64,000 bases of DNA from Streptomyces sp. CNH099 (GCA_000514715.1 AZWL01000023.1:42821-106820); one strand, 5' to 3'. Shown: positions 27,106 to 37,008, numbered from the stretch's first letter. Made by a program: numbers and translations. The notes: generated from the letters alone by a model not told the origin.

Positions 27106-28398
27106 TCACGCCGCCGTCGGGGCGGGCAGCGGGCGGCCCTCCAGGGCCGCCGCCATGACGTCGGGGAACAGCTCCGGCGTGCAGGCGAACGCGGGCGCGC
27201 CCAGGGCGGCGAGCGCGGCGGCGTGGTCGCGGTCGTACGCGGGCGCGCCCTCGTCGGAGAGCGCGAGCAGCGCGACGAACTGCACGCCGGACGCCTTCAT
27301 CGCGGCGACCCGCTTCAGCATCTCCTGGCGTATGCCGCCCTCGTACAGGTCGCTGATGAGCACGACCACGGTGTCGGAGGGGCGGGTGATGCGCTGCTGG
27401 CAGTACGCGAGTGCCCTGTTGATGTCCGTGCCGCCGCCGAGCTGGGTGCCGAAGAGCACGTCCACGGGATCGCTGAGCTGTTCCGTGAGGTCGATGACGG
27501 CGGTGTCGAAGGCGACGAGGCGGGTGGCGAGGGAGCGCATGGAGGCGAGGACGGCACCGAAGACGGACGCGTAGACGACGGAGGCGGCCATGGAGCCGGA
27601 CTGGTCGATGGCGAGGACGACCTCCTTGCGGACGGAGCGGGCGGCGCGCGCGTAGCCGACGAGGCGCTCGGGGACGACGGTGCGGTGTTCGGGGACGTAG
27701 TGCTTGAGGTTGGCGCGGATGGTGCGGTCCCAGTCGATGTCGCGGTGGCGGGGGCGCCGGGTGCGGGCGGCGCGGTCGAGGGCGCCGGTGAGGGTGGCGC
27801 GGGTGCGGGCGGCGAGCTTGCGCTCCAGGTCGTCGGTGACCTGGCGGACGACGGTGCGGGCGGTCTCGCGGGCCTCGTCGGGCATGGCCTTGGCGAGGGA
27901 GAGCAGGGTGCCCACGAGGTGCACGTCGGGCTCGACGGCGGCCAGCATCTCGGGCTCCAGGAGCAGCGAGGCGATGCCGAGCCGGTCGATGGCGTCGCGC
28001 TGCATGACCTGGACGACGGGTGTGGGGAAGTACGTCCGCACGTCCCCGAGCCACCGCGCCACCTGCGGCGCGGACCCGCCGAGCCCGGCCTGCCGCCGCC
28101 CGCCGCCGCGGGCGGGGGCGTCGGGGGAGCCGTAGAGCGCGGCGAGCGTACGGTCCATGCCGGCGTCGGCTCCGTCGAGCGCCTGCCCGGTCCCGTCCCC
28201 GCCCCCCTCGGCCCCGAGCACGAGCCGCCACCGCCGCAACCGCTCCCCTCCGGGGTCGGCGGAGTCGGGGACGGGGGTACCGGCGTCGGCGGGGGTGGGC
28301 GGGGGTGTCTGCGCGGGGTGGGGCGCGGAGGGCTGGGCGTCCGGGGCCGGTCCGGGGGCGGTACGGGACGACGGCTGCCGGGGGGCGGGGCTGGTCAT
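27106..28398 (-). CDS. VWA-domain protein of the MoxR/DUF5682 system
   Basis: 430 residues. A Pro/Ala-rich N-terminus (1-55) leads into a helical region (about 60-245), then a von Willebrand A domain (about 255-420) with the MIDAS motif AIDQSGSM, the downstream GGGTDIN threonine and VVLISDLYEGG aspartate. No signal peptide or membrane helix, so it acts in the cytoplasm, presumably as the metal-dependent substrate adaptor for the MoxR ATPase encoded two genes upstream. It resembles the YehP-type VWA proteins of the E. coli yehLMPQ locus as I recall it. ATG behind GAGGAG. Target unknown. Confidence 0.9.
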   Translation of the reverse strand: MTSPAPRQPSSRTAPGPAPDAQPSAPHPAQTPPPTPADAGTPVPDSADPGGERLRRWRLVLGAEGGGDGTGQALDGADAGMDRTLAALYGSPDAPARGGGRRQAGLGGSAPQVARWLGDVRTYFPTPVVQVMQRDAIDRLGIASLLLEPEMLAAVEPDVHLVGTLLSLAKAMPDEARETARTVVRQVTDDLERKLAARTRATLTGALDRAARTRRPRHRDIDWDRTIRANLKHYVPEHRTVVPERLVGYARAARSVRKEVVLAIDQSGSMAASVVYASVFGAVLASMRSLATRLVAFDTAVIDLTEQLSDPVDVLFGTQLGGGTDINRALAYCQQRITRPSDTVVVLISDLYEGGIRQEMLKRVAAMKASGVQFVALLALSDEGAPAYDRDHAAALAALGAPAFACTPELFPDVMAAALEGRPLPAPTAA

Positions 28399-28484
28399 CG
28401 CGGGCTCCTCGTGCGGGGTGTGGGCGGGCGGCGGACTGCCCGTGGGCGTCCGGCCGTCGGGGGCGCGGGGGTCGGTCCGCCTGG

Positions 28485-31181
28485 TCACGGCCGTGCCTCC
28501 GCCGCGCCGAGCAGCGCGCGGACCGTCGGCAGGACGGCCGCGGCGCGGCCGGCGTCGACCTCGTCGGCGAAGCCGGGCAGCCCCTCCGGCTCGGCCGGGC
28601 CCGCGGCGGCGGCGCCGCGGCGTACCAGCTCGCCGATGGCTCGCCGGGCGCCCGGCTCGTACTCGGCGAACGTCCGCCGCAGCAGCGGCAGCACGTCCGT
28701 GAAGGCGTCGCCCGGCAGTCCGGTCAGCCAGCCGTCGACGAGCGCGAGCAGCCGCTCGTCGTGGACGAGGAGCATGCCGCCGTCGCCGCCGAGGAAGCCC
28801 TCGACCCACGCGGCGGCGTCCGCGGGCGGCACCGCGTGGGACAGGGCGAGGCCCATGACCCGCTCCGCCTCGCGGGCCGGCATCCGGCCGCCGTCGAGGA
28901 GCAGCCGCACGGCCCGGCCGCGGATGAGCCCGGGCACGGCGTCCCGGCTGCCCAGCACCCGCAGCGCGGCGGCCCACCGCCCCCGCAACGAGGCCGCGTC
29001 CCCCGCGGCATCACCACCCCCGGAAACGGCACCGTCCTCCACGGACCGGCCGGCGTCGCCACGCCCACCGTCACCGGGGTCGACGTCCCCCAGCCCCGCG
29101 GCGGCGCCCCGCCCGGCCTGCGCCTCGACATCGTCGAGCCCCACGCCCGCGGCAGACACACCGCCACCGGCCTCGCCAGCCTCGCCGGCCTCGCCCCCGA
29201 CGTCCGGTGGGCCCACCTGCGGTGGGGTCGCGTCCAGCAGGGCCACCGCGCCGTGCACCGCGTCGACGTGGGTGCGCATCTCCTGCGCGCCGTCCGCGTC
29301 GAGACCCGCGCAGGCGCCGGGGAGGCCGACGAAGATCCGGTCGGCCAGGCCCGTGGCGACCTCCGCCAGCGCCGCCGTCTGCGTGCCGCGGACGTCGCCG
29401 TAGCGGACGGACCGGGCCAGCGCCGGGAGCGCCTGCGCCAGGTGCCCGACGTCCGTGTCGAGCGCGGCGCGGTCGGCGAGGGCCTGCATGGCGACCGGCA
29501 GGGCGTCGGACAGCTCGGCGAGCAGGCACCGCTCGGCCAGCGCCGTCACCTCCGCGAGCGAACCCGCCTGCGCCGCCTCGTACTCGGCCTTCGCGGTGGC
29601 CGCGGCGAGCACCGTGGTGCCCCAGAGCGCCGCCTCCACCACCCGTACGGCCAGGTCCGGCTCCCAGCGCAGGCGCCACGTCTCGCGGAACGTGCCGGTG
29701 CTCGCCCGCGAGGCCGCGGGTACGCCCCAGTCGACGCCGAGCAGCCGCAGCCGGTGCAGCAGGCGGCTGCGGCCCGCGTCGGTGTCCTTGCGCAGGTCGA
29801 GCTGCAGCTCGCGCTCCTCGGCGGTCGGCTTGAGCCGCAGCGTCTTCTGTATCCGGGCCAGATCGCGCTGCAGCGGCACGGCGGGCGCCGACTCCGGCAC
29901 CTCGCCGAGCGCGTCACCCACGACGAGCCGGTCGGCGACGAGCGCCAGCGGGACCTCGGAGCCGTCGCACATCACGGCCCGTACGGCGTCGAGGGTCTCG
30001 GCGAGCCCGGCGAGCGGGCGGCCCCGCATCACCGCCAGCGCGGTGGCGAGCCGCACGGCCTCGATGACGTGCGCCGACGAGACGGTGCGGCCCTCGCCGC
30101 GCAGCAGGTCGGCGACCTTGATCAACCAGCGCTCGATGGGCCGGTCCGGGGCCTCGAAGAGGTGCGCGTACCAGCCCGGGGAGTCGATCCCGGCGCCGTA
30201 GCCGCTGTGCCGCGCCAGCCGCCGGTGGGTCCACGGCACCCAGGCCACCTCGGTTCTGACCCGGGGCAGGCCCTTGAGCAGGCGGCGGTCGGCGGTGACG
30301 GTGGTACGGGCCTGTAGCGCGGGCACGTGCCAGGCGCCGCAGACCACGGCGACCTGCCCGTCGAACTCGCGCCGCGCCTCCCGCAACCGCAGCCGCATGT
30401 GCGCCTCGCGCACCAGGTCCCGGTCGTGCCCCCCGTCGCCGTGCCGCTCGCGCAGCGCGCCCATCGCCTCGCCCAGCGCCACGAACGGCGCGGTCACGTC
30501 ACCGCCCGCGGCGGAGACGCCCGGACCGCGGGGGGCGGCGGTGGCCCCCGCCCCCGGGGCGGGTGGCGTGGCGCGGTGCGGCATGCGGTGCTCTATCGCG
30601 TCCTCCCACCACCTCTCGGGGTCGTCGTAACCGGCGGCCCGCGCGAGGACCGCGAGCGGGTCGAGGCGCACCGCCTCCGGTCCCCGCACCCGCTCCCCTT
30701 CTCCGGCCTCTCCGCCGTCGTCCCCGTCCGGTTCGCCGGCCGCGCCCGGGGCGCCCGGGACGCCGGGGGCCGGTTGTCCGGCGTCGGCCATCGCGAGGGT
30801 GTGGGCGGCGGGGAGGTCGACGAAGCGGACCGGGACGCCGTGGCGCAGCGCCCAGCGGATCGCGACCCACTCCGGCGAGAAGTGCGCCAGCGGCCAGAAC
30901 CCGGCCCGCGCGGGCTCGTCCACGGCGTGGGCCAGCAGCGCGACGGGCGGCCGCATGTCCGCGTCGCCCGCGAGCCCGACGATCGCGTCCGCCTCCGGCG
31001 GGCCCTCGATGAGCACGGCCCGCGGCCGGTACGCGTCCAGCGCCGCGGCCACCCCGCGCGCCGAGCCCGGGCCGTGGTGCCGCACGCCGAGCAGTAACGG
31101 CTCGACGGTCGCCGCGCCCGCCGCACCGTTCCGCCGGCGCACCTCCTCCGCACCGCCCACAGCCCGCTCCCCCCTGCTCAT
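28485..31181 (-). CDS. DUF5682 family protein with TIKI/TraB/EreA-like motifs
   Basis: About 898 residues from ATG 31181. The N-terminal 300 residues show two GX2H motifs, GVRH (32-35) and GAWH (282-285), a conserved acidic site LIEGPPEAD (Glu59), and REAHM (258-262), the same set that marks the TIKI/TraB/PrgY/EreA superfamily of putative metal-dependent hydrolases. The remaining 600 residues are helical with acidic, Gly-rich insertions. The frame stays open upstream to a GTG (31448) that overlaps the moxR stop as GTGA, so a start there, adding a low-complexity 89-residue extension, is possible; homologous sequence seems to begin only near VEPLLLGVRHH. Catalytic role is inferred, not shown. 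Confidence 0.85.
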   Translation of the reverse strand: MSRGERAVGGAEEVRRRNGAAGAATVEPLLLGVRHHGPGSARGVAAALDAYRPRAVLIEGPPEADAIVGLAGDADMRPPVALLAHAVDEPARAGFWPLAHFSPEWVAIRWALRHGVPVRFVDLPAAHTLAMADAGQPAPGVPGAPGAAGEPDGDDGGEAGEGERVRGPEAVRLDPLAVLARAAGYDDPERWWEDAIEHRMPHRATPPAPGAGATAAPRGPGVSAAGGDVTAPFVALGEAMGALRERHGDGGHDRDLVREAHMRLRLREARREFDGQVAVVCGAWHVPALQARTTVTADRRLLKGLPRVRTEVAWVPWTHRRLARHSGYGAGIDSPGWYAHLFEAPDRPIERWLIKVADLLRGEGRTVSSAHVIEAVRLATALAVMRGRPLAGLAETLDAVRAVMCDGSEVPLALVADRLVVGDALGEVPESAPAVPLQRDLARIQKTLRLKPTAEERELQLDLRKDTDAGRSRLLHRLRLLGVDWGVPAASRASTGTFRETWRLRWEPDLAVRVVEAALWGTTVLAAATAKAEYEAAQAGSLAEVTALAERCLLAELSDALPVAMQALADRAALDTDVGHLAQALPALARSVRYGDVRGTQTAALAEVATGLADRIFVGLPGACAGLDADGAQEMRTHVDAVHGAVALLDATPPQVGPPDVGGEAGEAGEAGGGVSAAGVGLDDVEAQAGRGAAAGLGDVDPGDGGRGDAGRSVEDGAVSGGGDAAGDAASLRGRWAAALRVLGSRDAVPGLIRGRAVRLLLDGGRMPAREAERVMGLALSHAVPPADAAAWVEGFLGGDGGMLLVHDERLLALVDGWLTGLPGDAFTDVLPLLRRTFAEYEPGARRAIGELVRRGAAAAGPAEPEGLPGFADEVDAGRAAAVLPTVRALLGAAEARP

Positions 31182-31444
31182 GCCTTCGGCCCCCACGACC
31201 CCGGCCCCGACGCTCCCGGCTCCCCGGGCCACGTGCTCCGCGCCGGCGAACTCCCCGCCCGCGTACAGCCCGTCCGCTGTCCGCGTTCCCGCGCCGCCGC
31301 CCTTCTCCCCCGCTCCTTCGCGCCGGACTGCTCCCCTTCCTTCTCCTCCGTCCCTTCCTTTCCCCCTTTCTTTTATGTTCCGCAACGCCACGGCCCCTCC
31401 GGCCTCCCCTCCCTCCGGACGCTCCCCCGCCGCGCCGCGCGAGG

Positions 31445-32593
31445 TCACGCCGTGACCTCGCGGCAGGCGCGGTAGAGGTCCTTCCACCCCTCGCGCTCGC
31501 GCACGACCGTCTCCAGATACTCCTGCCACACCACGCTGTCGGCCGCCGGATCGCGGACGACCGCGCTCTGGATGCCCGCCGCCACGTCACTCGCCCGCAG
31601 CACTCCGTCGCCGAAGTGCGCCGCCAGCGCCAGCCCGCCGGTGACGACGGATATCGCCTCCGCCGTCGACAGCGTCCCGGACGGGGACTTCACCTTCGTC
31701 CGCCCGTCGGCCGTCTCCCCGTCGCGCAGCTCGCGGAAGACCGTGACGACCCGGCGGATCTCGTCCACCGCCTCCGGGACCGGCGGGAGTTGCAGCGACG
31801 CGCCGATCTGCGCCACGCGCTGCGTGACGATGCCGACCTCGTCCTCGGAGGAGGCCGGCAGCGGCAGCACCACCGTGTTGAAGCGGCGGCGCAGCGCGCT
31901 GGACAGCTCGTTGACCCCGCGGTCGCGGTCGTTGGCGGTCGCGATGACGTTGAACCCGCGGACCGCCTGGACCTCTTCGCCCAGCTCCGCGATCGGCAGC
32001 GTCTTCTCCGACAGGATCGTGATCAGCGAATCCTGCACGTCGGCGGGGATCCGGGTCAGCTCCTCCACCCGGGCCGTCATACCCTCCGCCATCGCCCACA
32101 TCACCGGGCTGGGCACCAGGGCCTCCCGGCTGGGGCCGGCCGCCAGCAGCTGCGCGTAGTTCCACCCGTACCTGACGGCCTCCTCCGGCGTCCCCGCCGT
32201 CCCCTGCACCAGCAGCGTGGAATCGCCGCTGACGGCGGCGGCGAGATGCTCCGACACCCAGGTCTTCGCGGTGCCCGGGACGCCGAGGAGCAGCAGCGCC
32301 CGGTCCGTCGCCAGCGTGGCCACCGCGACCTCCACGATCCGGCGCGGGCCGACGTACTTGGGTGTGATCTCCGTGCCGTCCGGGAGCGTGCCGCCCAGCA
32401 GATACGTGGACACCGCCCACGGCGACAGCCGCCAGCGCGGCGGCCGGGGCCGGTCGTCCGCGGCGGCGAGGGCCGCCAGCTCGTGCGCGAAGGCGTCCTC
32501 GGCGTGCGGGCGGAGCGCCGCGTCCGCGGGCCCTTCGGCGCCCGCCTCCGCGGTGCCCCCGCCGGCCGCGTCCGCCCCTGTCGTGGTCGTCAT
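31445..32593 (-). CDS. MoxR-type AAA ATPase
   Basis: 382 residues. An Ala/Gly-rich start (1-25) is followed by an AAA+ core: Walker A GVPGTAKTW (about 107-115), VQGTAGTPEEAVRYGWNYAQLL, sensor-like ATANDRDRGVNELSSALRRRF (about 240) and a C-terminal helical lid. MoxR ATPases act as chaperones that work with VWA proteins; both partners are encoded here. SD GAGGAGGGG precedes the ATG. First gene of the minus-strand operon moxR - DUF5682 - VWA, divergent from the SWIM gene. It resembles E. coli YehL. Confidence 0.92.
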   Translation of the reverse strand: MTTTTGADAAGGGTAEAGAEGPADAALRPHAEDAFAHELAALAAADDRPRPPRWRLSPWAVSTYLLGGTLPDGTEITPKYVGPRRIVEVAVATLATDRALLLLGVPGTAKTWVSEHLAAAVSGDSTLLVQGTAGTPEEAVRYGWNYAQLLAAGPSREALVPSPVMWAMAEGMTARVEELTRIPADVQDSLITILSEKTLPIAELGEEVQAVRGFNVIATANDRDRGVNELSSALRRRFNTVVLPLPASSEDEVGIVTQRVAQIGASLQLPPVPEAVDEIRRVVTVFRELRDGETADGRTKVKSPSGTLSTAEAISVVTGGLALAAHFGDGVLRASDVAAGIQSAVVRDPAADSVVWQEYLETVVREREGWKDLYRACREVTA

Positions 32594-32670
32594 CGTCCCC
32601 TCCTCGCCGACTCGGTCGCAGCCGCCGCCGCTGCCGCCGCGGTGACTGCGGAAACCACCTTGCCCCACGG

Positions 32671-32724
32671 CACTGACACCGCCCCCGCCCCTGTGGATAA
32701 CGCAGGTCAAAGCCGTTGTCAGTG
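32671..32724. promoter_or_regulatory. Inverted repeat in the moxR/SWIM divergent promoter region
   Basis: CACTGACA (32671-32678) and TGTCAGTG (32717-32724) form a perfect 8-bp inverted repeat separated by 38 bases, centred at 32697.5 between the two divergent starts (32593 and 32746). A regulator binding both arms could coordinate the two operons. Only symmetry and position support this. Confidence 0.4.
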
Positions 32725-32745
32725 GGGGGTCGTAGCGTCGTGGGC

Positions 32746-34230
32746 ATGGAGGGGCAGAGCGAGCGGTGGAGTGCGGACCAGGTGCTGGGGCTGGCTCCTG
32801 ACGCCTCGTCGCGTACGGCCGGGAGCAAGCTCGCCGCGGCCGGGCCGTGGGCGGAGTCGGGGGCCGCGGGCGGGGCGGTGTGGGGGCTGTGCCGCGGCAG
32901 CGGCACCAGGCCGTACCAGACGGTGGTGGATCTGCAGGGCCCGGCGTACAAGTGCAGTTGCCCGAGCCGGAAGTTCCCGTGCAAGCACGCGCTGGGGCTG
33001 CTGCTGCGCTGGGCCGGCGGCGAGGTGCCCGAGACGCCGCCGGCGGCCGAAGCCCCGGGCGGTGAAGGGGACGGGGGCGCGGTGCCGGAGTGGGCGGCCG
33101 AGTGGCTGGCGAGCCGCCGCGAGAAGGCGGAGCGGAAGGCCGCCGCCGGCCCCGCGGCGGAGCGGACCCCGGACCCGGCGGCGGCCGCCGAGGCCCGGCG
33201 CCGGGCGGAGCAGCGGCTGCAGCGGATCGCCGCGGGGGCCACGGAGTTGGAGCAGCGGCTGACGGACCTGCTGCGGGACGGGCTGGCGACGGCGCCGCGG
33301 GGCGCGGTGTGGGAGGAGACGGCGGCGCGCATGGTCGACGCGCAGGCGCCCGGGCTCGCGGCACGGGTGCGCGAGTTGGGGTCGCTGCCGGCCTCGGGCC
33401 CCGGCTGGCCCGCGCGGCTGCTCGCCGAGTGCAGCCTGATACATCTGCTGGACCAGGGCTTTCTCCGGCTGGACGAGCTGCCGGGGCCGCTGGCGGCGAC
33501 GGTCCGGGCGCGGGTGGGCCTCACGGTCGACGCCGCGGGGTTGCTGCGCGGCGGCACCCTCCGGGACAGCTGGCTGGTGCTGGCCCAGGAGGACGCCGAC
33601 GACGGCAAGTTGGTCACGCGCCGCATCTGGCTGCACGGCGCGCGCTCGCAGCGGACGGCGCTGCTGCTGGCGTACGGGGCGGCGGGCCGGGTGCCCGAGC
33701 AGTCGCTGCCGACAGGGCTGGTGCTGGACGCGGAGCTGGCGTACTACCCGGGCGCGTACCCGCTGCGCGCGGCCCTGGGCACGGTCCACGCGGGCCCGCG
33801 GTCCCCGGCCGGGGGCGAGGGCGGCGGCGCGGAGAGCGCCGTTCCGCCGGGGGCGGGGATCGCGGAGGCGGTCGCGGCGTACGGGGCGGCGCTGGCGGCG
33901 GACCCGTGGCTGGAGGGGATACCGGTGGTCCTCACGGACGTGGTCCCGGTGCCGGAAGAGGGGGACGAGGGCTGGCAGCTGGCCGAGCGCGGCGGCGACC
34001 GCGCGCTGCCGCTCCACCCGGCCGCGACGCGCGGCCCGGGCGGGTGGCAGCTGCTGGCGGTCTCCGGCGGCGGTCCGGTCACGGTCTTCGGCGAGTTCGG
34101 CCACGCGGGCTTCCGCCCGCTGACGACGTGGTCCGCGGGTACGGCGGTCCCCCTCACGGGCGCCGCCGCGGCGATGGCGGGTACGGGGACGCAGATCGCG
34201 GCGCCGAAGGGAGCGGGCGGGTGGCGTTGA
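32746..34230 (+). CDS. SWIM zinc-finger protein
   Basis: 494 residues. The SWIM motif CxCxnCxH is clear near the N-terminus (CSCPSRKFPCKH, about residues 67-78), a zinc-binding fold used for DNA or protein contacts. It is followed by an Arg/Glu-rich helical stretch (about 115-190) and a mixed alpha/beta region with no known motif. It resembles E. coli YehQ in domain and context. The ATG has weak SD context; an upstream in-frame GTG is possible. It faces away from the moxR operon, and the DUF5691 gene follows. Confidence 0.88.
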   Translation: MEGQSERWSADQVLGLAPDASSRTAGSKLAAAGPWAESGAAGGAVWGLCRGSGTRPYQTVVDLQGPAYKCSCPSRKFPCKHALGLLLRWAGGEVPETPPAAEAPGGEGDGGAVPEWAAEWLASRREKAERKAAAGPAAERTPDPAAAAEARRRAEQRLQRIAAGATELEQRLTDLLRDGLATAPRGAVWEETAARMVDAQAPGLAARVRELGSLPASGPGWPARLLAECSLIHLLDQGFLRLDELPGPLAATVRARVGLTVDAAGLLRGGTLRDSWLVLAQEDADDGKLVTRRIWLHGARSQRTALLLAYGAAGRVPEQSLPTGLVLDAELAYYPGAYPLRAALGTVHAGPRSPAGGEGGGAESAVPPGAGIAEAVAAYGAALAADPWLEGIPVVLTDVVPVPEEGDEGWQLAERGGDRALPLHPAATRGPGGWQLLAVSGGGPVTVFGEFGHAGFRPLTTWSAGTAVPLTGAAAAMAGTGTQIAAPKGAGGWR

Positions 34231-34449
34231 CGACGGACCCGGCACGGTCGCGACGAAGCCGGCCGGCGGCGGGTGACCGTGCGGCAGGGCCGGGCAGAGC
34301 AGACGTGCACCCGCGGGCGGCGGGCGGTCCGCCCCCGGCGTCCGTACGGCATGTCGGCCGGACGGTGCGGAGTGCTCGCGTGGGGCGAGCGGCGAGGGTG
34401 GGCCGGACGACGTGTTCTGGCGGCGCGGTGGTAGGAACGGAGGGGGCGT

Positions 34450-36153
34450 ATGACGGTTGAGGTGCAGGGGTTCACGGCGGGCGCTTCCGGCTGGGGCGAG
34501 CTGGTGGCCGCGGCCGTGGTCGGCGCCGGGCGGCGCGGCGTCGACGAGCGCGCGCTGCTGGACGCCGCCGCCGCGGCCACCGTGCGGCGCCGGGCCGGGG
34601 CCGTGCCCGCCGCGGCGCGGACGCTGCCCGAGCCCGCCGCGCACGATCCGCGGCCCCGGCTGCCCGCCGCCGCGCGGCGGCGGCTCGCCGCGCTCCTCGC
34701 CGACCGCTCCGGCAGCGGCGGCGGCAGCCGCCGCGGTCCCGCCCCCGACCTCGCCGAGCTGATCCCGGAATGGCTGCGGTACGCCGTGGAGTGCGGTTAC
34801 CAGGCGCCGCCCGAGCTGCTGCCCGCGCTGCTCGACGCCGCCCGCGCCCGCATCGACCTGCGCCCTCACGTGCTGGCTCTCGCCGGCCCGCGCGGGCTGT
34901 GGCTGGCCGAGCGGGCGCCGCAGTGGGCGCCGCTGCTGCGCGACGGCGCGGCCGGGCCGTCGCTGCCCGACCCGCGCGACGCGGACGCCGTCCGCGCACT
35001 CTGGGAGGAGGGGCCGCGGGCGGGCGGCCCGGGGACCAGCCAGGTGCGCGGCGCGCTCTTCGCCGCGGTGCGCCGGGCCGACCCCGCCGGCGCCGTCGAG
35101 CTGCTGGCCTCGACGTGGTCCGGCGAGAAGGCCGAGGACCGGCTGGCGTTCGTGGAGCTGCTGCGCACGCGGCTGTCCCTCGCCGACGAGCCGTTCCTGG
35201 AGGCGGCGCTGACCGATCGCAGCCGCGGCGTACGGGCCGCCGCGGCCGACCTCCTCGCCGGGCTCACCGGCTCCGCGCTCGCCGGGCGGATGGCCGCGCG
35301 GGTGCGGTCGTTGGCGGTGCTCGACCGCAGCGAGGATCCGCCGGTGATCGCGGTGGAGGCGCCGTACGAGTGCGACGCCGCCATGCAGCGGGACGGGGTG
35401 GTGGCCAAACCGCCGGCGGGCATGGGCGAGCGGTCGTGGTGGTTCGGGCAGTTGGCCGCCGCGGCGCCGCTGGCGGTCTGGACGGAGGTCTTCGACGGCC
35501 GGACGCCGGAGGAGATCGTCGCGCTGCCGGTCGCGGACGGCTGGCGGCCGGACCTGCTCGCCGCCTGGAGCCGCGCCGCCGCCCGGCAGCACGACTCCGC
35601 GTGGGCCCGCGCCCTCCTCGGCACCGCCCCGACCTCGCCCCCGGCCGAGCCGCCCTCCTTCACCGCCGGCCCGCCCGGCGCCGTGCCCTCCCCCGTTCCC
35701 GCCCCCGGCGGCAGCGCCGGCGGAGGCGAGCACGTACCCGGACGGGACCCCGCGCGGCTGCTCACCGCGCTGCCCGGGGCGGAACGGGCCGCGTGGGTGG
35801 CGGAGTTCATCTCGGCGCACGGGCTGTCGGAGGCGTTCCGGCTCCTCGGCGCCTGCGCCGTGCCGTGGCCCGAGGAGCTGGGCCGGGCCGTGGTCGACGC
35901 CCTGGAGATCGCGCGGGACGGCGGCAGCTATCCGTGGAGCTTCAGCGGGGTGATGGGGCTCGCGGAGCGCTGCCTCGACCCCTCGTACGCCGTCCGCCTC
36001 GAACCGCTCGCCGCGATGCACGAGGAGGCGGAGGAAAGTTCGCCGGGGGCCGCCGGGTACTGGTCGGAGGCCTTCCAGCGGCTGGTGGCCACGCTGCGGA
36101 TACGTGCCGCGATGCGCGACGAGCTGGCCGCGCCCCCCGCGCTGCGGCCCTGA
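34450..36153 (+). CDS. DUF5691 family protein
   Basis: 567 residues, strongly helical, with repeated hydrophobic helices of HEAT-like character (for example DPAGAVELLASTWSGEKAEDRLAFVELLRTRL, about 215-245). A Pro/Gly-rich insertion sits near 395-430. No catalytic motif is visible. Good SD (GGAGGGGG) before the ATG. As I recall, DUF5691 genes travel with SWIM, MoxR, DUF5682 and VWA genes; a scaffold role is the simplest guess. The 219-base gap to the SWIM gene suggests it might have its own promoter. Confidence 0.82.
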   Translation: MTVEVQGFTAGASGWGELVAAAVVGAGRRGVDERALLDAAAAATVRRRAGAVPAAARTLPEPAAHDPRPRLPAAARRRLAALLADRSGSGGGSRRGPAPDLAELIPEWLRYAVECGYQAPPELLPALLDAARARIDLRPHVLALAGPRGLWLAERAPQWAPLLRDGAAGPSLPDPRDADAVRALWEEGPRAGGPGTSQVRGALFAAVRRADPAGAVELLASTWSGEKAEDRLAFVELLRTRLSLADEPFLEAALTDRSRGVRAAAADLLAGLTGSALAGRMAARVRSLAVLDRSEDPPVIAVEAPYECDAAMQRDGVVAKPPAGMGERSWWFGQLAAAAPLAVWTEVFDGRTPEEIVALPVADGWRPDLLAAWSRAAARQHDSAWARALLGTAPTSPPAEPPSFTAGPPGAVPSPVPAPGGSAGGGEHVPGRDPARLLTALPGAERAAWVAEFISAHGLSEAFRLLGACAVPWPEELGRAVVDALEIARDGGSYPWSFSGVMGLAERCLDPSYAVRLEPLAAMHEEAEESSPGAAGYWSEAFQRLVATLRIRAAMRDELAAPPALRP

Positions 36154-36270
36154 CCGGGCTTACGGGGCGAAACGGGGGGAGGGACGGCGGCGAACGCACC
36201 GCTTCCGGTGGCACCCGCCCTAACCGCGCCGCCCCCGGGTCGGGCGACCCGGATTCCGGCCGCCGTCAGC

Positions 36271-36299
36271 CGCACGCGCCCCCGCGGCCGGCGCGTGCG
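36271..36299. terminator. Hairpin between convergent DUF5691 and icmB-like genes
   Basis: Perfect 10-bp CGCACGCGCC/GGCGCGTGCG stem with a 9-base loop, eight bases past the cobalamin-subunit stop. Likely serves the minus-strand gene and possibly both. Confidence 0.65.
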
Positions 36300-36306
36300 C
36301 CGCGGC

Positions 36307-36720
<414 letters not shown>

Positions 36721-37008
36721 CGCTGCCTCCATCGCGCGGTACCGCGCGTTCGTGAGTCCTTCGAGGTGTGAACGAACGTTATCCCCAGGATCGCGCACCC
36801 CGGCCGACCGCAACATGCCGGGAGGGGGAAATCACACGGCCGCCGACCGGCAAAACGGACAGTCATGGCCTTGGCCTTACCCTTGAGTACTCGAAAAATC
36901 GGGCAAGTGCCCCGAACGCGCCCCGGTGAAACCAGGGAAAGATTGTCGAGCCGTGGGACGCCCGGTACAGTCGCCGCAGTCTCCTGCTCCCGAGGCGAAA
37001 GAGAAGTG

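Noticed and set aside
32719..36021. 1100-residue minus-strand open frame opposite the SWIM and DUF5691 genes
   Set aside because: Arg/Pro-rich shadow with no motif; the plus-strand genes have recognised domains and ribosome-binding sites.
36800..37008. c-di-AMP (ydaO-type) riboswitch before the M23 gene
   Set aside because: Streptomycete wall-hydrolase genes sometimes carry one, but the conserved core segments are not recognisable here.
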